Assembly (NCBI GenBank): GCA_041749275.1
Contig: JBGTBQ010000183.1
Span: forward strand, 1 to 39,166
Direction of reading: 5' to 3'
Source: JBGTBQ01 sp041749275
Lineage (GTDB): Bacteria > Acidobacteriota > Blastocatellia > Pyrinomonadales > Pyrinomonadaceae
DNA length: 39,166 nucleotides
A program made the position numbers and the translations under genes. Positions within the stretch are counted from its first letter, which is position 1; every line of letters starts with the position of its first letter. Of this stretch, positions 25,006-32,353 are shown in pieces. Below the pieces are notes generated by a model that did not search any database, had not been told where the DNA came from, and saw only the letters and a list, made by a program, of their open reading frames with translations.

Positions 25006-25797
25006 ATGATTGAGACTAAATCATTTCTCTACGATGTGCGCGAGGGCGTTGCGTGGATTACCTTGAACCGCCCGGAGCGTCTGAATGCGCTCACGTTCGA
25101 GGTCTATCGTGAGTTGACGGACACGTTCGCGGCGCTGCGCGACGAACGAGAAGTGCGCGCGGTCGTTATCACGGGCGCGGGCCGCGCGTTCTGTTCGGGC
25201 GGCGACGTGCGCGACATCATCGGCGAGTTGCAGGGGCGCGACGTAGAAGGATTGTTGGAGTTCACGCGCCTGACGTGCGAACTGGTGCGGAACATCCGGC
25301 TGCTGCGAAAGCCGGTCATCGCCAGCCTCAACGGCACCGTGGCAGGCGCGGGCGCGTGCATCGCGCTCGCCTCGGACTTGCGCGTTGCCAGCACCGAAGC
25401 GCGCATCGCGTTCCTCTTCGTCAAGGTCGGACTCTCCGGCGCGGATATGGGCGCGGCGCATCTGCTGCCGCGTCTCGTCGGTCTCGCCAAAGCGACCGAG
25501 CTGCTCTATACCGGCGACTTCATCACGGCGGAAGAGGCTTATCGCATCGGCCTCTACAACCGCGTCGTCGCTCCCGATGAACTGGAAAGCGAGACGCGCA
25601 CTCTCGCGGAAAGGCTCGCCCGCGGCCCCGCCTTCGCCCTCGCCGTGACGAAGGAGATGCTCGACCGCGAGATGGATGTGAGCTTCGACACCGCGCTCGA
25701 ACTCGAAGCGCAGGCGCAGGCCATCTGCATGCAGCATCCGGATTACAACGAAGCTTACGAAGCCTTCATGGAGAAGCGCGAACCGAAATTCAAGTGA
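25006..25797 (+). CDS. Enoyl-CoA hydratase/isomerase family protein
   Basis: A 263-residue crotonase-fold protein, third in the cluster. It has FCSGGDVRDII in the oxyanion region, GAGACIALASDLRVAS where hydratases carry Glu, and AFLFVKVGLSGADMGAAHLL in place of the Glu164 segment, so neither canonical catalytic Glu is present. I recall this SGADMGA version from crotonases encoded near salicylyl- or anthraniloyl-CoA hydroxylases, which is consistent with the neighbours here. The ATG at 25006 (MIETKSFLYDVREG) was chosen over the longer frame, which reads through the RidA gene. The precise reaction cannot be stated. Confidence 0.87.
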   Translation: MIETKSFLYDVREGVAWITLNRPERLNALTFEVYRELTDTFAALRDEREVRAVVITGAGRAFCSGGDVRDIIGELQGRDVEGLLEFTRLTCELVRNIRLLRKPVIASLNGTVAGAGACIALASDLRVASTEARIAFLFVKVGLSGADMGAAHLLPRLVGLAKATELLYTGDFITAEEAYRIGLYNRVVAPDELESETRTLAERLARGPAFALAVTKEMLDREMDVSFDTALELEAQAQAICMQHPDYNEAYEAFMEKREPKFK

Positions 25798-25817
25798 TTT
25801 TGACTGTGGAGTCATTA

Positions 25818-25860
25818 GCGGTCAGCCTTGAGCTTTCAGCCAAGACAAAAAGCTGACGGC
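25818..25860. repeat. Short inverted repeat upstream of the acyl-CoA dehydrogenase gene
   Basis: Arms 25818-25826 (gcggtcagc) and 25852-25860 (gctgacggc) are complementary at eight of nine positions. The words are close to those of the elements at 24411 and 24941, so this looks like a degraded member of the same family. Confidence 0.5.
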
Positions 25861-25881
25861 GTACTTTTAATCGCAAATTCT

Positions 25882-27048
25882 ATGGACAGATTCATCGAAG
25901 AGACCCCATTTTTCACCGACGATCACGCGCGTCTCGCGGCGGGCGTGGCGAACTTTGTGGCGCGCGAGATCGAGCCGCGCGTGGTGGAAGAAGAGGAGCA
26001 GGGCATTGACACGTACTTCCGCGAGACGCTCGGAGTGCTCGCGCAGGCCGACCTATTGAGCTACGCGGTGGCGCGCGGCGACGGGACGCCGCTGGATGCG
26101 CGCGCGCTCTCGGTCGTGCGCGAGGCGCTGGCCTATTCGTCGGCGGTGGCCGATGTGGCCTTTGTCATGCAGGGTCTCGGCACCTACGCCTTAAGCTTGG
26201 CCGCGCCCGAACACGTGCGCGACTTCTGGCTCGAACGCGCGCGCACGGGAAAAGCCATCGCGGCTTTCGCCCTCACCGAGCCGGAGGCTGGCTCCGACGT
26301 GTCGGCCATCAAGACGACCGCCACGCGCGAGGGCGACAGCTACTTCATCAACGGCGAGAAGTGCTTCATCTCGAACGCGGGCGTGGCTGACTTCTACACG
26401 GTGTTCGCGCGGACGGGCGAGCGCGCGGACGGACGAGCGCAACTCTCGGCCTTCATCGTCGGCGCACGGATGCCCGGCTTCCGCGTGCGCGAGCGCACAC
26501 AGCTCATCTCGCCGCATCCCATTGGCGAGATCGAGTTCGTTTCTCTGCGCGTGCCGGCGGAAGACCGCGTCGGCGCCGAAGGCGATGGCTTCCGTCTCGC
26601 CATGCAGACGATGGACATGTTCCGCGCGAGCGTCGGCGCGGCGGCGTGCGGCATGGCGCGGCGCGCTCTGGACGAGTCGCTCCGGCACGCCAAGACGCGA
26701 CGGCAGTTCGGCGCGCCGCTCGCCGAGCAGCAGTTGATTCAGGCGAAGCTCGCCGTGATGCAGACCGAACTCGACGCCGCGCGCCTCTTGGTCTATCGCG
26801 CGGCCTATCTGAAAGACGCGGGCGTGACCGGCTCCACGCTCACGCGCGCCGTGAGCGAGGCCAAGTTCTACGCGACCGAGGCCGCCGGGCGCGCGATTGA
26901 CGAGGCCGTGCAGATTCACGGCGGTCTCGGCGTCGTCCACGGCAGCGTCGTCGAGCGCCTCTACCGCGACGTGCGCGCCTTACGCATCTACGAGGGCACG
27001 TCCGAGATTCAGCAGCTCATCATCGCGCGAGAGTTGTTGCGGGATTGA
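25882..27048 (+). CDS. Acyl-CoA dehydrogenase
   Basis: A 388-residue FAD-dependent acyl-CoA dehydrogenase with the normal three-domain layout. Helices come first, then AFALTEPEAGSDVSAIKTTA (FAD/substrate strand signature) and the C-terminal helical domain. The C-terminal signature is RIYEGTSEIQQLIIARELL, where the Glu of YEGTSE aligns with the usual catalytic base. It introduces a 2,3-double bond into an acyl-CoA, passing electrons to ETF; no etfAB is in the window. The ATG at 25882 (MDRFIEETPFFTDDHARL) is chosen because the in-frame extension from 25828 crosses the inverted repeat. Confidence 0.92.
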   Translation: MDRFIEETPFFTDDHARLAAGVANFVAREIEPRVVEEEEQGIDTYFRETLGVLAQADLLSYAVARGDGTPLDARALSVVREALAYSSAVADVAFVMQGLGTYALSLAAPEHVRDFWLERARTGKAIAAFALTEPEAGSDVSAIKTTATREGDSYFINGEKCFISNAGVADFYTVFARTGERADGRAQLSAFIVGARMPGFRVRERTQLISPHPIGEIEFVSLRVPAEDRVGAEGDGFRLAMQTMDMFRASVGAAACGMARRALDESLRHAKTRRQFGAPLAEQQLIQAKLAVMQTELDAARLLVYRAAYLKDAGVTGSTLTRAVSEAKFYATEAAGRAIDEAVQIHGGLGVVHGSVVERLYRDVRALRIYEGTSEIQQLIIARELLRD

Positions 27049-27070
27049 TTCGTCACAGGGGAGTGTTTAC

Positions 27071-27331
27071 ATGAGTCAAGCGAAGGCGTATATCTGCGTC
27101 GTGCTGATGCAGCACGAGAGCACACACGAAAACAGGGTGCTGACCGACCTCATCGTCGCGCCGGGCGAGGAGGAGGCGCTCGTCAAGGTGACGCTGCTCG
27201 CGCACCCATCCGGCCATGACAAATGGTCTGTGTTGAGCAAAGAAGTGCGCGAGATTGACCGCGAGACGCTGGAGCGCGCGGCGGCGGAAGCCCTCGGCTG
27301 GCGCGCGCCGGCTGATGGTGTACAGACGTGA
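27071..27331 (+). CDS. Small unknown protein in the catabolic cluster
   Basis: An 86-residue soluble protein (MSQAKAYICVVLMQHESTHE..), rich in charged residues, with alternating strand-like and helical parts. GGGGAG about 8 nt before the ATG supports the start. I recognise no family. It follows the acyl-CoA dehydrogenase by 22 bp and overlaps the next small gene by 17 bp, so it belongs to the transcript. A role as a small accessory subunit of the flanking enzymes is possible but unproven. Confidence 0.6.
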   Translation: MSQAKAYICVVLMQHESTHENRVLTDLIVAPGEEEALVKVTLLAHPSGHDKWSVLSKEVREIDRETLERAAAEALGWRAPADGVQT

Positions 27332-27602
27332 GTTGACGCCGATGGAACGCCACCTGACAGACAATGATCCGGAGGCCGAGCGCGTCTACATCGAGATGCT
27401 CCGCCGCGCGCCCATCTGGAAACGCGCCGAGTTGCTCGCCGGTCTCGTTGATTCGCGTCGCATCCTTATTCTTGCGGACTTGCGTCGCCGTTATCCGCAA
27501 GCTGACGCGGAGGAACTGCGTAAGCGGCTGGCGGCGCGACTCCTGCCAAGAGAGGACGTGGTCAGGCTCTTTGACTGGGACCCGAAGAAAGAAGGCTACT
27601 GA
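27315..27602 (+). CDS. Small helical protein of unknown function
   Basis: A 95-residue protein. From the inner ATG at 27342 it reads MERHLTDNDPEAERVYIEML followed by RRAPIWKRAELLAGLVDSRR, then IRxYPQADAEELRKRLAAR-like helices. Similar short helical proteins (xTDPEAERVxxEMLRRAPxxKR) occur in other bacteria, often near nucleotidyltransferase-type genes; I recall this pattern but not a function. The ATG at 27315 overlaps the upstream gene and allows coupling, so it was taken as start. 27342 is equally possible. Confidence 0.6.
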   Translation: MVYRRELTPMERHLTDNDPEAERVYIEMLRRAPIWKRAELLAGLVDSRRILILADLRRRYPQADAEELRKRLAARLLPREDVVRLFDWDPKKEGY

Positions 27603-27638
27603 GCGCCGCCGCTGGGCCGCACTGGCTAACGATTGAGT

Positions 27639-28781
27639 ATGAAGATCAACGTCATCGGCGGCGGCCCCGCCGGGCTGTACTTCGCGCTCCTGATGAAGAA
27701 GCAGGACGCGTCGCACGAAATCACGGTGCATGAGAGGAACGCTCCCGGCGATACGTTCGGGTGGGGCGTCGTCTTTTCGGGCCGCACGCTCTCGAATTTG
27801 CGCGAGGCGGATGCCGAGTCGCACCGGCGCATCACCGAGAGTTTCGAGATGTGGGACAACGTGGATGTCGTGCACCGTGGCGAGAAGATTTCGGTGTGCG
27901 GCAACCACTTCTCCGGCATCGCGCGCATCCGCCTGCTCAATATTCTGCAAGAGCGTTGCGCGGAGTTGGGCGTTGACTTGCGCTTCCGCGCGAACGTCGC
28001 GGAGGTGGAAGCTTTGCGCGACTGCGATCTACTCGTCGGGGCCGACGGCGTCAACAGCGAAGTCCGGCAACGTTACGCGGACACTTTTCAACCGTCACTC
28101 AGCGCCGGGCGCAACAAGTACATCTGGTACGGCACGCGCCAACTCTTCCACGGTCTCACGCTCACGTTCCGCGAATCGGAGGCGGGCGTCTTCTCCGCCC
28201 ACTCGTACAAGTTCAGCCGGACGCACAGCACCTTCATCGTCGAGTGCGACGAAGAGACGTGGGCGCGCGCGCGGTTCGCCGACAAGACCGATGAGGAGAC
28301 GCGCGCCTATCTCGCCGGCGTCTTCCGCTCCGACCTCGGCGGAGAGGAACTGTTGTCGAATAACTCCCGCTGGATAAATTTCCTGCTCGTAAAGAACGAA
28401 CGCTGGCTCCACGAGAACGTCGTACTCCTCGGCGACGCGCTGCACACCGCGCACTTCTCCATCGGGTCGGGCACGAAGCTCGCGCTCGAAGACTCCATCG
28501 CGCTCTTTCAATGTTTCGCCGCCGGTAGGGACGTGGCGTCCGCGCTTCGAGAGTTTGCAGTCACGCGCCAGCCCGTCATCGAAGCATATCAGCAGGCCGC
28601 CGACGAAAGCCGCCTCTGGTTCGAGAACGTTGGTAGCTACACCCGCCTCGACCCACTCCCGTTCGCTTTCAGTTTGATGACGCGCAGCGGCAAGGTTGAC
28701 TTCGAGAGCATGAGGAAACGTGATCCGGAGTTCATGGCGGCTTACGAGGAATATCTCGCTACGGGCAACCAACAACGTTAG
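27639..28781 (+). CDS. FAD-dependent aromatic-CoA monooxygenase-like protein
   Basis: A 380-residue class A flavin monooxygenase. The FAD dinucleotide motif INVIGGGPAGLYFALLMKK starts the protein. WGVVFSGRTLSNLREAD, a second FAD segment near LLVGADGVNSEVRQ (DG motif) and LLGDALHTAHFSIGSGTKLA (GD motif) follow. The HFSIGSGTKLALED end is what I associate with salicylyl-CoA 5-hydroxylase and the N-terminal half of anthraniloyl-CoA monooxygenase. The old-yellow-enzyme half of the latter is absent. It would hydroxylate a CoA-activated aromatic acid. The ATG at 27639 is used; a TTG at 27633 is also in frame. A matching CoA ligase is not in the window. Confidence 0.85.
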   Translation: MKINVIGGGPAGLYFALLMKKQDASHEITVHERNAPGDTFGWGVVFSGRTLSNLREADAESHRRITESFEMWDNVDVVHRGEKISVCGNHFSGIARIRLLNILQERCAELGVDLRFRANVAEVEALRDCDLLVGADGVNSEVRQRYADTFQPSLSAGRNKYIWYGTRQLFHGLTLTFRESEAGVFSAHSYKFSRTHSTFIVECDEETWARARFADKTDEETRAYLAGVFRSDLGGEELLSNNSRWINFLLVKNERWLHENVVLLGDALHTAHFSIGSGTKLALEDSIALFQCFAAGRDVASALREFAVTRQPVIEAYQQAADESRLWFENVGSYTRLDPLPFAFSLMTRSGKVDFESMRKRDPEFMAAYEEYLATGNQQR

Positions 28782-28806
28782 CGCCCTTTTACAGCGAGTT
28801 GCAATT

Positions 28807-28989
28807 GTGCATAGCCTTCAAAAAAGGTATGCCCAGGAGCCTGATGTCAGGACACATTTGATAAATGGCGTGGAGCAAGGATTTCGGGATGCGAAAAGGC
28901 GGCTGGGACTCGCTGACGCACGGGTGCATGAGACAGCGGCGTGGGCGCGGTTCTTCGCGCTGTTTGCCATCGCGTTGTTAGTCTTACTC
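28807..28989 (+). pseudogene. Transposase C-terminal remnant
   Basis: The frame reads INGVEQGFRDAKRRLGLADA followed by AWARFFALFAIALLVLL. The VEQGFRDAKRR-L pattern is the end of DDE transposases of the IS4/IS1634 type (Glu in (I/V)EQGFRDLK), and a hydrophobic helix after it is usual. Only this end remains. It lacks a start and a catalytic core, and it runs on into unrelated AT-rich sequence. DNA from 28990 to 29219 is AT-richer than the rest, and I see no gene in it. Confidence 0.6.
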
Positions 28990-29219
28990 GACTTTATCCA
29001 TTTTGCCGCTTATCTACCAATCAAGAGATGTAACGTCGAAGTAACGTCAAGGAATTTCGCGATGTCTGCTCTGCAAGCTGATGTCACCTAATTCCGAACT
29101 GGCGAAAATACAGCCAATTTCCAGGCTTCTTACCGCAGTGCCAAATTGGATAAAGTCGAGTTAGAGGGTGTTTTGAAATTAGATGGATGGGCACTTGGGA
29201 GTTGATTTTGCTACCAGTG

Positions 29220-29726
29220 CTAATTGATTCTGAAACTGCGGGCGATGGAGTCGGTCTGATTCTGGATGCGGAGCAGCTTGTCACGCAGGCCCGTGAACTG
29301 GAGCACGTAGATCGTGCGGCTGTCGGCCTGAAGGTAGTAGATGCGCCCGGCCATCGGCTTACCGGCGGCGGTATACTCATAAGAGAGTACGGAGCCGTTC
29401 AGGCGACCGGCAAACGGCGCGAGCTTGCCGCCGACGAAACCGTTGGCGTAGCGCAGCTTCAAGTCTTCGTCGCGGCGGGCAAGTTTCTCCGGCGTCATCT
29501 CGGCCTCGACCATCTCTTTGCGGAGACGGAGATAGCCGTCGAGCCGGTCGCCATAGATGAACTCGGTATGTTGGTGCGCGCTGTCGGAGCGCGGAGTTGC
29601 CTTCCATGTCGCGTTCGGAAGTTCGAGCGCGTACTCGGTGTTCTCAAACGTCTCCTGCCCCCACGCCGTAGCGGCGGAGAAGACGAGCGCCAGAGCGATG
29701 GCGAGTGTGAATCTGAAGCGTCGCAT
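29220..29726 (-). CDS. Secreted hypothetical protein, PsbP/DUF1795-like pattern
   Basis: A 168-residue protein with a signal peptide ending at AWGQ (about residue 24). The mature part (ETFENTEYALELPNATWKAT, LQADSRTIYVLQFTG, IARSFRIN) has the strand pattern of the PsbP/MOG1-like fold, often a single-domain periplasmic or lipoprotein-type module, but there is no lipobox Cys. I assign no function. GAGGAG lies about 13 nt before the ATG. It is transcribed toward the transposase remnant. Confidence 0.7.
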   Translation of the reverse strand: MRRFRFTLAIALALVFSAATAWGQETFENTEYALELPNATWKATPRSDSAHQHTEFIYGDRLDGYLRLRKEMVEAEMTPEKLARRDEDLKLRYANGFVGGKLAPFAGRLNGSVLSYEYTAAGKPMAGRIYYLQADSRTIYVLQFTGLRDKLLRIQNQTDSIARSFRIN

Positions 29727-29876
29727 GACGGTGGATCAACTCCTCTTCAAATCTTTCGTCAAACGGGAAGGGCCGGGCTTTCGCGTATCGTTTTTTTGGC
29801 CTGAACCCTGAATCAGATGTTTACCACGCGACTTAATGTTGCCCGTTCCGCGGCTCGTTTGCAACAGGCGGCTTCT

Positions 29877-29990
29877 GAGACGGGGCGATAGGGAGACGGG
29901 GAGACGGGGAGATGTTTGACCATGCGACCTCTTTCGCCCCGTCGCCCTATCGCCTGTCGCCCTATCGCCCCGTCGCCCCGTCGCCCCGTC
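29877..29990. repeat. GA/CT inverted repeat overlapping the 3' end of rph
   Basis: Left words gacgggg and cgatagg/gagacgg (29877-29911) face right words cgccctat and cgccccgt (29936-29990). The segment 29879-29893 is exactly complementary to 29960-29974 (15 bp). The repeat period is 7-8 bp. The right arm enters the rph reading frame: the last eight or so codons and the stop of rph lie within it. Confidence 0.82.
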
Positions 29991-30735
29991 CCTCTTCGAT
30001 GGCGGCGCGCTGGGCGGCGAACAGTTGTTCGATACCGAGGTGGGCGAGTTCCAGCAATCTGTCCATCTCTTCACGCGAGAACGGCTCGCCCTCGGCGGTG
30101 CCCTGCACCTCGATGAAACGCCCGTCGCCGGTGCAGACAACGTTCATGTCCACGGCGGCGCGCGAGTCCTCGTCATATTTGAGGTCGAGGAGCGGCGTGC
30201 CACGAACGATGCCGACGCTGACGGCGGCGACCTCACCCTTGAGCGGCAGACGCGCGATTTTGCCGTTCTTCAAAAGAGTGTGGCAGGCGAGCGCGAAGGC
30301 GACGTAGGCGCCCGTGATCGAGGCCGTGCGCGTGCCGCCGTCGGCCTGTAGCACGTCGCAGTCGAGCGTGACGGTGCGCTCGCCGAGAGCCGCGAGGTCG
30401 GCGACGGCTCGCAGGCTGCGACCGATGAGGCGCTGTATCTCGTGCGTGCGCCCGGAAGGGCCGCCGCGTCCAGTCTCGCGTTGCGTGCGCTGCGTGGTCG
30501 CGCGCGGCAGCATCGCATACTCGGCGGTGAGCCATCCCTGTCCCGTGTTGCGTTTGAACGGCGGCACGCGCTCTTCGAGCGTGGCGGTGCAGATGACGCG
30601 CGTCCCGCCCATCTCGATCAGGGCCGAGCCTTCGGCGTAAGGCATGAAGTTCGGCGTAATGCGAACAGGCCGCAGCTCATCCGCGCGGCGCGCGTCGGTG
30701 CGTTTGAAGCTCTCGCTAACGTGTGTGAAGCTCAT
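29962..30735 (-). CDS. rph: Ribonuclease PH
   Basis: RNase PH is a phosphorolytic 3'-5' exoribonuclease that trims tRNA precursors, forming a hexameric ring. The 257 residues include the conserved start RPVRITPNFMPYAEGSALIE, TAEYAMLPRAT, and GRSLRAVADLAALGERTVTL with its conserved Arg residues. The phosphate-site segment DCDVLQADGGTRTASITGAY is also present. The C-terminal GRGDGATGR is not family-like. It is encoded by the repeat element at 29877-29990, which also supplies the stop. The gene overlaps murI by 20 bp on the same strand, so the two form an operon. Confidence 0.94.
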   Translation of the reverse strand: MSFTHVSESFKRTDARRADELRPVRITPNFMPYAEGSALIEMGGTRVICTATLEERVPPFKRNTGQGWLTAEYAMLPRATTQRTQRETGRGGPSGRTHEIQRLIGRSLRAVADLAALGERTVTLDCDVLQADGGTRTASITGAYVAFALACHTLLKNGKIARLPLKGEVAAVSVGIVRGTPLLDLKYDEDSRAAVDMNVVCTGDGRFIEVQGTAEGEPFSREEMDRLLELAHLGIEQLFAAQRAAIEEGRGDGATGR

Positions 30736-31597
30736 CGTGCCCCCAGACCTCCACGGCTTCGAGGACGCGCGGCGTCACGCCCAGAAACCTTTCGGCGACG
30801 CGCGCGAAACGCTCCGCCGCATCCGTCACGTAAAAGTGGTCGAGGTCGTCACAGAGCCGGCCCGCGCGGGCGCGCTCTCTGAGCAGCTTGCCCGTCGCGG
30901 TGTCAAACTCGCGCCGCCGCAGGCGCTCGCTTTCGAGCAGCGCCTCGACCTCACGCGCCGCCGCCTCGCCCGAATCAATCAGACGCACGCCCTCGCCGAC
31001 CGTCTCTTGAATCACGCGGCGCAAAATCGGGTAATGCGTACAGCCCATCACGAGCGCGCTAACTTTCCGACCGCGCAATTCGCCGAGATATTCCCGCGCG
31101 ACCATGCGCGCCACGTCCGTCTCCGCCCAACCCTCTTCCGCCAGCGAGACGAAGAGCGGGCACGCGCGCGCGACGACCTCGGCGCCGGGCGCGAGTTTGT
31201 TAATCGCTTCGCGGTAAGCGCCGCTCCGCACGGTTGACTCCGTAGCGATGACGCCGATGCGCCCGCCGTCGCCCGTCGCGCTTACGGCGGCGCGCGCGCC
31301 CGGCCCGATCACGCCGACGACGGGAACTTTCACGCTCTGGCGAATCGCCGGCAGCGCCAGCGCCGACGCCGTGTTGCACGCGACGACCAGCACCTTGACG
31401 CCATGTGCTTCGAGAAACCGCGCGTTCTCAATCGCGTAGCGCTCCACGGTCGAGAGCGACTTCGTGCCGTAGGGCACGCGCGCCGTATCGCCGAGGTAGA
31501 CGAAACGCTCGTCGGGCAGACGCTCGTGCAGCGCGCGGTAGACCGTCAGGCCGCCCACGCCGCTGTCGAAGATGCCGATGGGAAGTTCGCTGCTCAA
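30716..31597 (-). CDS. murI: Glutamate racemase
   Basis: MurI makes D-glutamate for peptidoglycan precursors by a two-cysteine acid/base mechanism. Both active-site segments are intact: VVACNTASALALPAI (first Cys) and ALVMGCTHYPILR (second Cys). The N-terminal signature GIFDSGVGGLTVYRAL and the YLGDTARVPYG substrate segment are typical. The 293-residue length is slightly above average because of a longer C-terminus. It is upstream in the murI-rph operon, with rph starting inside its last codons. The gene follows the tmRNA on the same strand, with a terminator between. Confidence 0.95.
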   Translation of the reverse strand: MSSELPIGIFDSGVGGLTVYRALHERLPDERFVYLGDTARVPYGTKSLSTVERYAIENARFLEAHGVKVLVVACNTASALALPAIRQSVKVPVVGVIGPGARAAVSATGDGGRIGVIATESTVRSGAYREAINKLAPGAEVVARACPLFVSLAEEGWAETDVARMVAREYLGELRGRKVSALVMGCTHYPILRRVIQETVGEGVRLIDSGEAAAREVEALLESERLRRREFDTATGKLLRERARAGRLCDDLDHFYVTDAAERFARVAERFLGVTPRVLEAVEVWGHDELHTR

Positions 31598-31616
31598 CGG
31601 TTGCCACCGGGCGATG

Positions 31617-31668
31617 AAGAAAAACCAGCCCGCCGGTGGGCGATGTTATCACACCGCCCGGCGGGCTG
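31617..31668 (-). terminator. Rho-independent terminator of the tmRNA
   Basis: On the minus strand a GC stem (31658-31668 with 31626-31636, cagcccgccgg, 11 bp) encloses a loop with additional pairing and is followed by GGTTTTTCTT. It lies 32 bp after the tmRNA 3' end and 20 bp before the murI start, in the same orientation as both. Confidence 0.75.
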
Positions 31669-31699
31669 ACTGCTGTCACTTGTCAGACTAAATTTGAAA

Positions 31700-32088
31700 T
31701 GGAGGTGCCGAGAATCGAACTCGGGTCCAAAGGCCGGCGCCGTCGGAATCTACATGCTTAGATGCTTCTCTGCTGCCGGACTCGCTCCGGCGCGTTCGCC
31801 CCGCGCGGGTCAGTGAAGCGTCGAAGACCCCGCCCGCGGCTAGCCCGGATTTTTCTCGCCCGCTTCACCCGAGCACATGAAGCGGGCCAGCTCAACTGTG
31901 TGACATCTCGCTCCGCGCGCTTGAGCAACTTGCGGCGAGACGCTCGCTGGCCTAATTAATTAGGCGGCGAGAGCCATTTCGTTAGAATTGGCAGTTGGTT
32001 TTCTCACTGCTTTTTAACGAGCTGCATAGAGTAAGCCCGGCATGCATCCGAACGATGTTCATAGCCCCTGTCGAAACCTTTCACCCCC
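31700..32088 (-). ncRNA. ssrA: tmRNA (transfer-messenger RNA)
   Basis: The minus strand begins GGGGGTGAAAGGTTTCGACA, the classic tmRNA start, and ends with a T-arm (GTTCGATTC) and CACCTCC-A. The 7-bp acceptor GGGGGUG / CACCUCC pairs fully with one G-U. The CCA end is not encoded. The tag frame (31960-31992) reads A-N-S-N-E-M-A-L-A-A-stop, ending in the usual ALAA, and is followed by a second region of stops. The RNA rescues ribosomes stalled on broken mRNA with SmpB and marks the product for proteolysis. Length 389 nt is normal for the one-piece type. A GC-rich pseudoknot region lies between tag and T-arm. Confidence 0.97.
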
Positions 32089-32124
32089 TTTTGAGCCGCA
32101 CACCGATTTCGAGTGCGGGGAGAC

Positions 32125-32154
32125 ATTATAGATGCCTAAACCTAATAGTATCAA
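32125..32154 (-). promoter_or_regulatory. tmRNA promoter
   Basis: On the minus strand TTGATA (32154-32149) and exact TATAAT (32130-32125) are separated by 18 bp. The predicted start near 32118 leaves about 30 nt of 5' leader to be removed before the mature end at 32088, as expected for RNase P processing. Confidence 0.75.
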
Positions 32155-32254
32155 GCCGTCGCGGTCGCCGCGCCCGCGCCTCGCAATCGTCTGCGTGGGG
32201 ATATCCACACCCGTCCGACCGTGCCTGCGCCTCGCGCGATATCGGGGGCTGCGC

Positions 32255-32260
32255 TATAAT
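32255..32260 (+). promoter_or_regulatory. Possible -10 box of the PBP1A gene
   Basis: An exact TATAAT lies 94 bp before the PBP1A ATG at 32354. No good -35 is visible at 16-18 bp, so either the promoter is activator-dependent or the match is accidental. The flanking gap 32155-32353 shows no gene. Confidence 0.3.
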
Positions 32261-32353
32261 CCACGCGCGCGGCTAACGTTTGTGGACGCGCATAAACAAA
32301 GCATTAAAAATGCAATGCGATCACGCGCAGGTTCCTTCTGAGAGGTTGAATTC

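Noticed and set aside
28990..29219. IS5-type end (gagggtgttttg) near 29165
   Set aside because: One short motif without a partner end or duplication is not enough.
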